A program made the translations under genes and the position numbers. Under the pieces are notes generated by a model. The model saw only the letters and a program-made list of their open reading frames with translations, was not told the DNA's origin and did no database searches. From Verrucomicrobiota bacterium (GTDB taxonomy: Bacteria; Verrucomicrobiota; Verrucomicrobiia; Chthoniobacterales; UBA10450), in assembly GCA_003219175.1 (NCBI GenBank), contig QHPU01000064.1, positions 1 to 47,906 of the forward strand: 47,906 nucleotides of DNA. The letters run 5' to 3'. Position 1 is the first letter of the stretch. The number at the start of each line of letters is the position of its first letter. This document shows positions 25,056-34,054 of this stretch, one piece after another.

Positions 25056-26333
25056 ATGGCTTTCCTTAACGAGAATTACCTTAAACTTCAGGCCGGTTAT
25101 TTGTTTCCGGAAATCGCGCGCCGCGTTCGCGAGTTCTCGGAGCAAAATCCTAATGCTGCGAAACGACTGATTCGTTGCGGCATCGGCGACGTGACCGAGC
25201 CCCTACCGCGCGCGGCGATCGACGCGATGAAAGCCGCAGCCGAAGAGCTGGGACGTCGCGAAACGTTCCGCGGTTACGGACCTGAGCAGGGCTATGAATT
25301 TCTTCGCAGCAAAATCGCGCAATTCGATTATCGCGACCGCGGTGTCGATATCAGCGACGATGAAATTTTTCTGTCCGACGGCTCAAAGTGTGACTGCGGT
25401 CACATCCTCGATGTTCTCGGCGAGCAAAATAAAATCGCCATCACCGACCCGGTTTATCCGGTATACGTCGATACCAACGTAATGGCGGGCCATACCGGCC
25501 CGGTTCGGGCCGATGGCAGCTACGAAGGCATTCTCTATTTGCCTTGCACGGTGGAGAATAATTTTGTGCCGGAACCTCCGCGCGAGCACGCGGATGTAAT
25601 TTATCTTTGTTTTCCGAACAATCCGACCGGCGCAGTGGCGTCGCGCGCGCAACTCGCGAGTTGGGTCGAATATGCGCGCGAACACAACGCGCTTTTGTTA
25701 TTCGACGCCGCGTACGAAGGTTACATCGGCGATTCAGCGATTCCGCACTCGATTTTTGAGATCAATGGCGCGCGCGAATGCGCGATCGAGTTTCGCAGTT
25801 TTTCTAAGACCGGCGGCTTCACCGGTGTTCGGTGTGGATTTACCGTTTTGCCAAAAAGTTTGCTGGCGCAGACCGAATCGGGAAAAAAATCGCCGCTTCA
25901 TTCACTCTGGCACAGGCGATGGAGCACAAAATCAAACGGGGTGAGTTATCCGGTACAACGGGCCGCCGAAGCCCTTTACACGGAAGCCGGTCGTGAACAG
26001 GTGCGAACACTGATTGAGCATTACATGGGCAACGCGCGGATCTTGCGCGAGGGAGCGCAGAGCGCGGGCCTGAGAGTGCACGGCGGAACAAATGCGCCCT
26101 ATATTTGGGTGGAAACGCCGGCCGGCAAGACCAGCTGGCAAACCTTCGATTGGATGTTGCGGGAACTGAGTGTCGTGATTACGCCGGGCAGCGGATTTGG
26201 CTCCAAAGGCGAAGGGTTTTTCCGTATCTCAGCCTTCAACAGCCGCAGCAACGCCGAGGAAGTCGACCGCCGTTTACGTGAGACCTCGGCAAATCAAGAA
26301 CAGATATCCACTAAACACGCCAAAAGAAGCTAG
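25056..26333 (+). CDS. dapL: LL-diaminopimelate aminotransferase
   Basis: A 425-residue fold-type I aminotransferase with the DapL pattern. It starts [20 protein letters not shown], has [11 protein letters not shown] near the N-terminus, CFPNNPTGA in the middle, and [12 protein letters not shown] with the PLP Lys (K251). DapL converts tetrahydrodipicolinate to LL-diaminopimelate in one step, bypassing the succinylase, acetylase and dehydrogenase routes to lysine and peptidoglycan. It is known in Chlamydiae, Verrucomicrobiota, plants and some other bacteria. No conventional ribosome binding site is seen, because a palindromic repeat reaches to within four bases of the ATG. A short Lys- and Gln-rich tail follows the normal end. 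The next gene starts 2 bases after the stop. Confidence 0.93.
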   Translation: MAFLNENYLKLQAGYLFPEIARRVREFSEQNPNAAKRLIRCGIGDVTEPLPRAAIDAMKAAAEELGRRETFRGYGPEQGYEFLRSKIAQFDYRDRGVDISDDEIFLSDGSKCDCGHILDVLGEQNKIAITDPVYPVYVDTNVMAGHTGPVRADGSYEGILYLPCTVENNFVPEPPREHADVIYLCFPNNPTGAVASRAQLASWVEYAREHNALLLFDAAYEGYIGDSAIPHSIFEINGARECAIEFRSFSKTGGFTGVRCGFTVLPKSLLAQTESGKKSPLHSLWHRRWSTKSNGVSYPVQRAAEALYTEAGREQVRTLIEHYMGNARILREGAQSAGLRVHGGTNAPYIWVETPAGKTSWQTFDWMLRELSVVITPGSGFGSKGEGFFRISAFNSRSNAEEVDRRLRETSANQEQISTKHAKRS

Positions 26334-26335
26334 AA

Positions 26336-26884
26336 TTGCCGCAAGAGATCCTTGTCGATCATTTCCTTACCCCCTGGGCTTGCACCGCCGAAATTCTCTG
26401 CTTCCCGTTTAGGGTGGCGACCTTACCGCAGCTCTATCGCTTTTGCTTCCTCATGACCGGCGAGGCAACAAAAGCGCAGGACATTTTCCAGGACACCGTG
26501 CGCGAAGCGGCGTTTCTGGCCGCCAATGGTGAAGCACCGCCGGATCGCTACTGGTTTTTTCGTGAAGCGCGCTGGCGTTGTCTCGATGTGGTTGCACATG
26601 GCGTGCAACCGGAGGAGGGGACAAACCAAGCGTGTGAAATCTCGCCACACGCGCCCGAACAAATCGAACAGCTCGAGCCGGAACAACTGGCGATTTGGAT
26701 TTCCGCCGCGCCTGAACCACAGCGCAGTATTCTCGCTCTCTACTATCTCGATGAATTCACCTACCGCGAAATAATGTTGATGCTTGGCCTGAAGCTGCAT
26801 GAATTGTCGCGCGCGATTGCGTCCGGTCGCTGCGAATTTCAGGCCTGGCTAAATGCAACCGTGCCGGTGGCGGCGCCGGAATGA
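26336..26884 (+). CDS. ECF-like sigma-70 family factor
   Basis: A 182-residue protein with a sigma region-2-like start (LYRFCFLMTGEATKAQDIFQ, followed by WFFREARWRCLDVV) and a region-4-like helix-turn-helix (EPQRSILALYYLDEFTYREI, then a recognition-type helix ending in AWL). The size and layout fit ECF sigma factors, which direct RNA polymerase to a small regulon. The start TTG is 2 bases after the dapL stop, so co-transcription with dapL is likely; GTG 26414 would be an alternative. The next gene overlaps by ATGA and encodes a membrane protein, the usual anti-sigma arrangement. The sequence is divergent, so the call is moderate. Confidence 0.65.
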   Translation: MPQEILVDHFLTPWACTAEILCFPFRVATLPQLYRFCFLMTGEATKAQDIFQDTVREAAFLAANGEAPPDRYWFFREARWRCLDVVAHGVQPEEGTNQACEISPHAPEQIEQLEPEQLAIWISAAPEPQRSILALYYLDEFTYREIMLMLGLKLHELSRAIASGRCEFQAWLNATVPVAAPE

Positions 26885-27639
26885 AGCGTTTGTCACGCGG
26901 TCTGCGCGCACTGGCGGATTGCGCACCGATCGAGAATACAAAAGCGCCCGATCACCGCATGCGCACGGCGGTGTCGCGAGCGAAACGAACTGAGGATTTC
27001 GGGACACAACAGGCGTTCGATCGCGCGGTCGCGAAATTGGTGGAGGCGACGCCGGTTTCATCGGAAATCCGGCACTGGTTTGCCAACGAAAAAATGGCTG
27101 AAGGAACCAAACGCAGCTGGAGAAAGACAGCATTTCATCCTGCGATTCTGGCAATTGGGATCGCGCTCGCTGTGATTGCGGTAGTCGTATGGATCAAGTT
27201 CGCTGAGCAAATGCATGCTTTTCCCGGCACTGCGACTGCGAAAAAATTGCTAAATGTCGCGGCAATGACGCGACCCTCGGAATTTGAACCGGTGCAGACG
27301 GAGGCTGGAACACTCAACGATTTGTTTTTCATGAAATACCGGCTCGAGCATTACGATGTGCCACGGGAATTTTCCCAGCAGCGCACGATTGGGGTCCGCA
27401 AATTCGATGACGAGGAAGCCGGACAAGTCGCCCAAATCGGCCTGGCGGAAAAACGAATGCAATTGTTCTTGTTTCCGGCGCCTCGGGACTCGAAGACGGG
27501 AAAGCCAGAAGAATTCGCGGGCTGGCGTTACATCGAACAGGAAGGATGGACTGGCGCGGTTCAGGTGCGCAACGGTATTCTTTTCATGGCTGCCGTGCGC
27601 GGCACGAAGAAGGATTTGGCGCCGTATTTGGCGAAGTAG
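26881..27639 (+). CDS. Membrane protein, putative anti-sigma factor
   Basis: A 252-residue protein with a basic cytoplasmic N-terminal part (residues 1 to about 80), one membrane helix (about 84-107, AILAIGIALAVIAVVVWI) and a periplasmic domain that I do not recognise. It overlaps the ECF-like sigma factor gene by 4 bases (ATGA at 26881-26884). This location and topology fit an anti-sigma factor that holds its sigma factor at the membrane until an outside signal arrives. No zinc-binding HxxxCxxC motif is seen in the N-terminal part. The role is inferred from context. Confidence 0.55.
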   Translation: MKRLSRGLRALADCAPIENTKAPDHRMRTAVSRAKRTEDFGTQQAFDRAVAKLVEATPVSSEIRHWFANEKMAEGTKRSWRKTAFHPAILAIGIALAVIAVVVWIKFAEQMHAFPGTATAKKLLNVAAMTRPSEFEPVQTEAGTLNDLFFMKYRLEHYDVPREFSQQRTIGVRKFDDEEAGQVAQIGLAEKRMQLFLFPAPRDSKTGKPEEFAGWRYIEQEGWTGAVQVRNGILFMAAVRGTKKDLAPYLAK

Positions 27640-27745
27640 TGGCTGGGTTTGCACTCGGCTCGTCGAAAATGGTGTAGAAACAACCGTGTCGGCTGCGGGT
27701 GGCCGGGTTGAGAAAAAACCGCTTTAGGTTACAGAAAAACTTCGC

Positions 27746-27817
27746 GCCAGGGTAGCTCAGTGGTAGAGCAGGGGACTCATAAGCCCTTGGTCGGGAGTTC
27801 AACTCTCCCCCCTGGCA
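27746..27817 (+). tRNA. tRNA with CAU anticodon (Met, or Ile2)
   Basis: A 72-nt cloverleaf: acceptor GCCAGGG with CCCTGGC, D-stem GCTC with GAGC, anticodon arm GGGGA-CTCATAA-GCCCT, variable TGGTC, T-stem GGGAG with CTCCC and loop TTCAACT, discriminator A. The CCA end is not encoded. The anticodon CAT fits elongator Met, or Ile2 if lysidine is made; TGGTC in the variable loop matches Ile2 in Escherichia coli, so the identity is open. The last anticodon-stem pair is an A-G mismatch (positions 31-39) and the first is a G-T wobble, both slightly unusual. It stands alone. Confidence 0.92.
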
Positions 27818-27979
27818 AATTTCGCATTCGGATTGCCAGGACTTCATCTCTTTTATGACAGCGTACATCGGCATCGTGCGGACGATCGGAGGGGCTAGCT
27901 GCTCACGGGGTGGAAGCCCATGTTACGATCCGAATTGAGCGTACAACGTTCTTCGGTTAACAGAACTAACGGAACCGTT

Positions 27980-30115
27980 ATGGCCGAGACGCAACTCGAT
28001 CTCCATCTCGAGATAGCGCATGTTCTGTTCATAGACATCGTCGGTTATTCGAAACTACTTATCAATGAACAGGGCGAGGTGCTGCAGCAGCTGAATCAGA
28101 TTGTCCGCGATACCAGTCAGTTTCGTAAGGCGGAAGCGAGCGGTGAATTGATCCGATTGCCAACGGGAGACGGGATGATTCTGGTCTTTTTGCACAGTGC
28201 GGAAGCTCCCGTCCAATGCGCGATCGAAATCAGCGACGCTTTACGAAGTTATCCGAAGATCCAGCTACGAATGGGAGTGCACAGCGGACCGGTCAATCAG
28301 ATTACCGACGTCAATGACAAATCAAACCTGGCTGGCGCAGGCATTAACGTTGCCCAGCGAATAATGGATTGCGGAGATGCAGGACACATTCTTTTGTCGA
28401 AGCGCGTGGCCGATGATTTGGCGCATTACCGGCAATGGCAATCCTGCTTGCACGATGTTGGTGAGTTTGAAGTAAAGCATGGCGTCAAGATTCACGTTGT
28501 TAATCTCTATACCGATGATTTGGGAAATGCCGCCTTTCCCCAGAAATTCAAGCAAGGAACGAAGGAATCACTCGCCCCTCCAACGAGAAAAGGCGAAGGT
28601 TCGCAACAAATCATCCGGATAGTCGGAGTTCTGATAGCTGCCATCGGGTTGCTAATTGGGTTCTGGTTCCTTTGGCAGCGCGGAGCGCAAAAGGGGCCGG
28701 GTGCCGCTGGTGGGACTACTGTCCACGCCGCCAGCAACGAAAAACGGATCGCAGTTCTGCCTTTTAAGCCGCTCACGCCTGAGAATCGCGATCAGATCCT
28801 GGAATTGGGCATGGCCGATAGTCTGATTACAAAGTTGAGCAGCAGCAGACAAATCATCGTCCGTTCATTGGCTTCGGTGCGTAAGTATAGCGGTTTGGAT
28901 CAAGATTCACTTGCAGCCGGACGCGAGCTCCAGGCCGATTCGGTCTTGGACGGCAACCTGCAGAAGTCAGGTGATCACATCAGAGTTACGGCCCGCTTAA
29001 TCAGTGTCGCAGACGGCGCTTCACTTTGGGCCGGTACCTTCGACGAGAAAATGACGGATGTTTTTGCAGTTCAGGACGCGATCTCGCAAAGAGTGGCGGA
29101 CGCCCTCGCCTTGCGGTTGAGCGGGCAAGAAAAGGAGCGTTTGATTCGACGCTACACCGACAATGTTGAAGCCTATCAACTTTATCTCACCGGGCGGTAT
29201 CACTGGGCCAAATTCACTCCGCCCGATATCAGAAAAGGTATTGGTTTCTTTCAGCAGGCAATCCAGCTGGATCCGAAGTATGCCTTAGCCTACTTCGGGT
29301 TTGCGGAAGCAAATCGATCGCTTGCCATCAATGCCGACGTTCCTTCGAAAGATTGCCTTCCTCAAGCGAAGGCGGCCGCGATCAAAGCCTTGGAGATCGA
29401 CGACTCGCTCGCTGAAGCGCATGCTTCTCTCTCCTTCAGTCTTATCTGGTACGATTGGGACTGGGACGGCGGAGCCCGAGAGGCTCAACGCGCCATTGCA
29501 CTAAACCCTAATTCCGCACACAGTCATTTCGCCCTGGCTCATGTTCTCTCTGATCAGGGACGCCATGACCAGGCTCTCGCTGAAGTGGCGCGGGCAAGGG
29601 AACTGGATCCGGTCTTTCTCCTTTACCGCGCGCTCGAGGGAATGTTTTTTCATCATGCTCGGCGTGACGCGGAAGCTCTCGACCGATTGCAAAAGACTGT
29701 CGATCTCGACCCGAATTTTTGGGTAACGCATTTAATGTTGGGGAAAGTTTACACGCAACAGCGTAAGTATTCGGAAGCGATCGAAGAATTCGGCAAGGCT
29801 CGGGAGTTGTCACACGGAAATTCAGAAGCAATCGCATCAGTTGGTTACGCTGCGGCGCTGGCTGGCGATAAACTAAAAGCTCAGGCGGTAGTGAATGAGT
29901 TAAAAGCGTTGTCGAATGAGCATTACGTTCCTCCTGTAAACGTTGCATTGGTGTTAAGCGCTTTAGGTGAAACGGATAAGGCCCTGGCTTCGCTGGAAAA
30001 TGGTTGCGCGGAACGCGATGTCCGACTGACGCTGCTCAAGGTTGATCCGCGCTGGGATTCCCTCCGCTCCGATCCGCGTTTTATTGCCATCCTCAAGCGA
30101 ATTGGTCTCCAGTAG
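27980..30115 (+). CDS. Class III adenylate/guanylate cyclase with TolB-like and TPR regions
   Basis: A 711-residue protein in four parts. The N-terminal class III nucleotidyl cyclase domain (residues about 10-180) has LFIDIVGYSKL with a metal-binding Asp, TGDGMILVF with the second Asp, and NVAQRIMDCGDAGHI. A membrane helix follows (about 211-231). Next is a TolB/FlgO-like domain starting RIAVLPFKPLTPENRD, and then at least five TPR units (about 395-690). The cyclase faces the cytoplasm; the TolB-like and TPR parts lie on the other side of the membrane if the helix is real. This layout is common in Acidobacteria and Verrucomicrobiota signalling proteins. ATG 27980 is chosen because the preceding 20 codons lack domain character. 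The gene ends in the same frame in which the next gene's homology begins. Confidence 0.85.
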   Translation: MAETQLDLHLEIAHVLFIDIVGYSKLLINEQGEVLQQLNQIVRDTSQFRKAEASGELIRLPTGDGMILVFLHSAEAPVQCAIEISDALRSYPKIQLRMGVHSGPVNQITDVNDKSNLAGAGINVAQRIMDCGDAGHILLSKRVADDLAHYRQWQSCLHDVGEFEVKHGVKIHVVNLYTDDLGNAAFPQKFKQGTKESLAPPTRKGEGSQQIIRIVGVLIAAIGLLIGFWFLWQRGAQKGPGAAGGTTVHAASNEKRIAVLPFKPLTPENRDQILELGMADSLITKLSSSRQIIVRSLASVRKYSGLDQDSLAAGRELQADSVLDGNLQKSGDHIRVTARLISVADGASLWAGTFDEKMTDVFAVQDAISQRVADALALRLSGQEKERLIRRYTDNVEAYQLYLTGRYHWAKFTPPDIRKGIGFFQQAIQLDPKYALAYFGFAEANRSLAINADVPSKDCLPQAKAAAIKALEIDDSLAEAHASLSFSLIWYDWDWDGGAREAQRAIALNPNSAHSHFALAHVLSDQGRHDQALAEVARARELDPVFLLYRALEGMFFHHARRDAEALDRLQKTVDLDPNFWVTHLMLGKVYTQQRKYSEAIEEFGKARELSHGNSEAIASVGYAAALAGDKLKAQAVVNELKALSNEHYVPPVNVALVLSALGETDKALASLENGCAERDVRLTLLKVDPRWDSLRSDPRFIAILKRIGLQ

Positions 30116-30187
30116 CTTGGTTTCGTTTACGTAGTTGCATTTCTCGTTGCGGCGCAGCAACTCGTTCCGCTGGTTGGGGAACACGGA

Positions 30188-31561
30188 TTGACCCCGGCGA
30201 GTCATTACTTTGCGAGAGTTCAAGAGCATTTCAGTTCGCGTTCTGCCGCCGCTATGCAATTACCATCTCTGTTTTGGTTCGGCATTTCCGATCAGGGTCT
30301 GACAACCTTCGTCTGGATTGGCTTCGGTCTCTCATTGGTTGTCCTTGGCGGGTACGCAAATGCAATTCTCCTCGCCATCCTCTGGGTCATGTACATGTCC
30401 ATTATTCACGTTGGGCAAATCTGGTATGGCTACGGCTGGGAGACGCAACTGCTCGAAACCGGTTTTCTCTCCATTTTCCTTTGCTCTTTGCTCGATGGAC
30501 GGCCCTTTCCGAAATGCCGGCCACCAATTTTGGTGATCTGGCTTTTTCGCTGGCTCGGTTTTCGGATCATGATCGGCGCCGGCCTGATCAAGCTGCGCGG
30601 TGACCCCTGCTGGCGCGATCTTACCTGCCTTCATTATCACTACGAGACGCAGCCGATCCCGAGTCCAATCAGCCGGTATCTACATTTCGCACCGCATTGG
30701 TTTCACAAATTTGGAACCGCCTGGAATCATTTCATCGAACTGATGGTTCCCTGGTTTTCTTTTGGACCACGACGCACGCGGCACATTGCCGGCGCATTGC
30801 TTGTGAGCTTTCAGATCATCCTGATCATAAGCGGGAATCTGTCGTTCTTGAATTACATAACTATCGTTCCATTTCTCGCCTGCTTTGATGACACATTGCT
30901 TCGACACATTTTGCCGCGAGCGATCGTGAATCGTGCAGAACGCGCCGCCCGGGAATCCGAGCCATCGCGTATTAACAACACGATCGCCGTCGCTCTGTCG
31001 GTCTTGGTTGCGTATCTCAGCATAGCGCCTGTAGCGAATCTTCTTTCCGAACGGCAAATGATGAATACGTCATTTGATCGGTTCAGCCTTGTGAATAGCT
31101 ACGGCGCCTTTGGCGCGGTTGGTAAAAAACGCGACGAGATTATTTTTGAAGGAACAGAAGACGCTGTCATTTCCGGCGATACAAAATGGAAGGAATATGA
31201 GTTCAAAGCCAAGCCAGGTGATCCCAATCGCCGCCCGCCTTTCATCGCCCCGTATCAACCGCGTATCGACTGGCAAATCTGGTTCGCTGCCATGGCTTCA
31301 CCAGCCGAGTACCCCTGGACGCTGCATTTCGTCTGGAAACTTTTGCACAACGATCCGGGCACGCTTTCGCTCATCGCTAATAACCCATTTCCAGTTAACC
31401 CGCCGCATTACATCCGAGCGCGGCTTTATCGCTATCAATTTGCCCCGCTTGGCGATGCGGCGTGGTGGAAACGCGAACCAATCCGCGAATGGTTGCCCGC
31501 GTTCTCAACGGATGATCGCCAATTCCGTCAGATTCTAGAATCGATGGACTGGCTGGATTGA
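30188..31561 (+). CDS. Lipase maturation factor-like membrane protein, N-terminally truncated
   Basis: A 457-residue polytopic protein with the lipase-maturation-factor signature: GAGLIKLRGDPCWRD and LTCLHYHYETQPIPSP, then HFIELMVPW, and a C-terminal domain with QPRIDWQIWFAAM and NPPHYIRARLYRYQF. LMF1 aids lipase folding in animals; the bacterial function is unknown. Family similarity continues upstream of the TTG at 30188: the 24 codons before it read LGFVYVVAFLVAAQQLVPLV and GEHG, the normal first helix. That stretch holds no ATG, GTG or TTG and abuts in frame the stop codon of the cyclase gene (30113-30115). The 5' end appears to have been deleted. The protein could start at TTG 30188 with its first helix lost, or the gene is dead. 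Confidence 0.75.
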   Translation: MTPASHYFARVQEHFSSRSAAAMQLPSLFWFGISDQGLTTFVWIGFGLSLVVLGGYANAILLAILWVMYMSIIHVGQIWYGYGWETQLLETGFLSIFLCSLLDGRPFPKCRPPILVIWLFRWLGFRIMIGAGLIKLRGDPCWRDLTCLHYHYETQPIPSPISRYLHFAPHWFHKFGTAWNHFIELMVPWFSFGPRRTRHIAGALLVSFQIILIISGNLSFLNYITIVPFLACFDDTLLRHILPRAIVNRAERAARESEPSRINNTIAVALSVLVAYLSIAPVANLLSERQMMNTSFDRFSLVNSYGAFGAVGKKRDEIIFEGTEDAVISGDTKWKEYEFKAKPGDPNRRPPFIAPYQPRIDWQIWFAAMASPAEYPWTLHFVWKLLHNDPGTLSLIANNPFPVNPPHYIRARLYRYQFAPLGDAAWWKREPIREWLPAFSTDDRQFRQILESMDWLD

Positions 31562-31654
31562 GTGAGCCTGATAAAATCGCCGTCTTTGGCGCGAACGGTT
31601 AAAATCTGACTGGAAGCGAGGGGGTGATGTTGATATGATCTCGATCTTCCCTGC

Positions 31655-33877
31655 TTGACATCTAGGAATTTAAGACCTCTAAAGCACAGCTCGCTTTTGC
31701 TTCTTGTTTTGTGGCTGGCCATCGTCCCGGGTAGCGCCGAACGGAACCGACAATTTTTCACCGAGGCGCATGAGAAAGTTCAGGATCCACCGATCTACAT
31801 TTACCGGCGCGAAGCCACCGGCCGGATGGTCTCGCAATTCGGCGCCTTCACCAGTTACCAGGTCAACGTCGATGCCAACGGCAACAACATTACTAATGAT
31901 GCCGCGAACGAACCTTCCATTTGCGTGGATCCGACCAATCACAACCGCATGGCCATCGGATGGCGGCAGTTTAACAGTATTGCTTCCAATTTCCGGCAGG
32001 CGGGCTGGGCATATACCAGTAATGGCGGGAGCAGGTGGACTTTTCCCGGCGTCTTGGAAAACAACGTCTTTCGCAGCGACCCGGTCCTGGGCACGGATGA
32101 TTCCGGGCATTTCTTTTACCTCAGTCTTTTGCAAACGTTTTTTGTAGATATGTGGCGCTCGCTGATCAGTGGTCAGTCCTGGACGAATCTCGGTGCCGCC
32201 TATGGAGGCGATAAACAATGGTTTACCATTGACCGGAGCGTCGGCAGCATTGGTCATGGATTTCAATACCAGGCTTGGAGCGGTTCACCCGACGGAAACA
32301 ATTTTAATGGACGACAGTTCAGTCGCTCCAAAGATGGCGGGTTAAGTTGGTCGGACCCGGTCAACATTCCAAACGCTCCTTCCTTTGGAACACTCGACGT
32401 CGATTCCACCGGCAACCTTTACGTTGGAGGCCTGAACCTTAATACAGGACAGATTTGGTGCGAGCGCTCAACTAATGCGAAAATGGCCGCCGTCACGCCC
32501 AACTTCGACCAAAGCACTGCGGTCAATCTGGGCGGTGACATTATTAGCGGCGCAATCAATCCGGTAGGATTAGTGGGACAGGTTTGGCTGGCGGTCGATC
32601 GCTCCGGCGGGGCGACTAACAACAATGTTTACATGCTGGCGAGCGTACAATTGCCCGGTTTTACTACTGGCAGCGAGGTGATGTTTGTTCGCAGCACCAA
32701 CGCTGGAACATCTTTCAGCGCGCCGCGTCGGATCAACAACGATCCGGTCGATCCCAACAAATGGCATTGGTTTGGCGCCCTGGCTGTCGCCCCCAACGGG
32801 CGCATCGATGTGATCTGGCTCGATACCCGGTACGCGGCTAACAATACCGATTCGCAGCTTTTTTATTCTTATAGCCGTGACGGAGGTACTACATGGTCGG
32901 CAGACGTGCCGGTAACTACTTCCTTCAATCCCTTCCTCGGTTATCCAAACCAAAACAAGATCGGCGATTACATCACGATGGTTTCCGACAATACCGGAGC
33001 TGACGTGGCCTACAGTGCAACCTTTAACGGCGAAGAGGACATTTATTACGTTCGAGTAGCACCACTCGCTTCCCAATTGCTGAATATCTCGAGTCGCGCC
33101 GATGTCTTAACAGGCGACAAGGTGGCCATCGCTGGATTCATCGTAACCGGCACAGCCCCCAAGCAGGTTATTATTAGAGGAATGGGGCCGTCGCTTGCCG
33201 CCGCCGGTGTAACCGGTGTTCTGACTAATCCAATGCTACAGCTATTCCAGGGTAGCAATGCGCTAGCCACTAACGATAATTGGAGGACGAAATCCGACGG
33301 CACCAATCAGCAATCTCAAGTTCAGGCGACGGGGCTTGCGCCCGCGAACGATTTCGAATCGGCCATTGTGACCACGCTCAATCCTGGTTCTTACACCGCG
33401 ATCCTCTCCGGTAAGAATAACACTACCGGGATTGGGCTGATCGAAGTTTACGATCTCGCGCCGGCCGTGGCTTCTAAATTGACCAACATCAGTACGCGCG
33501 GCTTCGTTAGCACGGGGAACAATGTCATGATTGGCGGAGTCATCGTCGGCGCCGGTTCCGGCGGCGGCTCGCAGGTGGTGGTACGGGCGCTCGGGCCCAG
33601 CTTAACCGGAGCTGGCGTGCAAGGGGCGTTAGCGGATCCAATTCTTCAGCTCTACAACGCGAATGGAACTGCGCTGGCGAGCAACGATAACTGGAAAATT
33701 AATGATCGGACGCACGCCTCGCAGGAAGCGGAGGTGCGTGCCAGCGGCCTGCAACCGGCCAACGATCTGGAATCAGCTATTGTTACCAGCCTGGCTCCGG
33801 GAAACTACACCGCTATTGTCCTGGGAAAGAACAACACTTCCGGCATCGCCCTGGTTGAAGTCTATAATCTGCTTTGA
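31655..33877 (+). CDS. Secreted Asp-box (sialidase-like) protein with two C-terminal tandem domains
   Basis: A 740-residue protein with a signal peptide (residues about 10-29, ending near PGSA). The middle (residues about 70-470) is a beta-propeller with Asp-boxes such as TSNGGSRWTF, SKDGGLSWSD and SRDGGTTWSA, as in sialidases and related BNR proteins. Catalytic sialidase residues are not evident, so the substrate is unknown. Two tandem copies of a beta-rich domain follow (about 474-607 and 608-740), each running from LxNISxR to EVYxL with VIIRGMGPSL or VVVRALGPSL. I associate this C-terminal module with secreted proteins of Verrucomicrobiota. The start TTG 31655 is the only in-frame choice that keeps the signal peptide. 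Confidence 0.8.
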   Translation: MTSRNLRPLKHSSLLLLVLWLAIVPGSAERNRQFFTEAHEKVQDPPIYIYRREATGRMVSQFGAFTSYQVNVDANGNNITNDAANEPSICVDPTNHNRMAIGWRQFNSIASNFRQAGWAYTSNGGSRWTFPGVLENNVFRSDPVLGTDDSGHFFYLSLLQTFFVDMWRSLISGQSWTNLGAAYGGDKQWFTIDRSVGSIGHGFQYQAWSGSPDGNNFNGRQFSRSKDGGLSWSDPVNIPNAPSFGTLDVDSTGNLYVGGLNLNTGQIWCERSTNAKMAAVTPNFDQSTAVNLGGDIISGAINPVGLVGQVWLAVDRSGGATNNNVYMLASVQLPGFTTGSEVMFVRSTNAGTSFSAPRRINNDPVDPNKWHWFGALAVAPNGRIDVIWLDTRYAANNTDSQLFYSYSRDGGTTWSADVPVTTSFNPFLGYPNQNKIGDYITMVSDNTGADVAYSATFNGEEDIYYVRVAPLASQLLNISSRADVLTGDKVAIAGFIVTGTAPKQVIIRGMGPSLAAAGVTGVLTNPMLQLFQGSNALATNDNWRTKSDGTNQQSQVQATGLAPANDFESAIVTTLNPGSYTAILSGKNNTTGIGLIEVYDLAPAVASKLTNISTRGFVSTGNNVMIGGVIVGAGSGGGSQVVVRALGPSLTGAGVQGALADPILQLYNANGTALASNDNWKINDRTHASQEAEVRASGLQPANDLESAIVTSLAPGNYTAIVLGKNNTSGIALVEVYNLL
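33076..33874 (+). repeat. Tandem coding repeat, two copies of a ~400-base module
   Basis: Copies cover about 33076-33474 and 33477-33874. Shared protein landmarks are NISxR, IxGxIV, xGPSL, DNWK/R, LxPANDxESAIVTxLxPGxYTAI and GKNNTxGIxLxEVY. DNA similarity is visible but moderate, so the duplication is not recent. Confidence 0.75.
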
Positions 33878-34054
33878 GCCCGACAACCGTTGCGTGCTGG
33901 TGATCGTCATGCCTCCAGCTTGTAAAGACAGAGCGGCAAGATCGCACCCGGATGTCTGACACCTTAAAGAAACTAAGCGAAAGGAAGCTTGTCAGCACAA
34001 GAACATCGCCCGACATGCCCAATTCGATATAAAGCCGCCAATTACGATCAAACG
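33878..34054. other. Spacer between convergent genes, palindrome at its right end
   Basis: This 177-base stretch lies between the Asp-box gene and the end of the aas-like gene. AACGCTAAGCGTT (34051-34063) is a perfect palindrome overlapping the aas stop codon. No T-tract follows it, so a terminator role is uncertain. No gene is seen. Confidence 0.35.

Noticed and set aside
27584-27874. A short minus-strand open frame across the tRNA
   Set aside because: Its residues are the usual reverse translation of a tRNA ([20 protein letters not shown]), a common false gene.
30113-30115. Stop-codon readthrough (TAG) joining the cyclase/TPR protein to the LMF-like protein
   Set aside because: The upstream protein ends in the usual way for its TPR family (ILKRIGLQ), there is no sign of pyrrolysine use, and a fused product would be topologically odd. 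Deletion is the simpler explanation.
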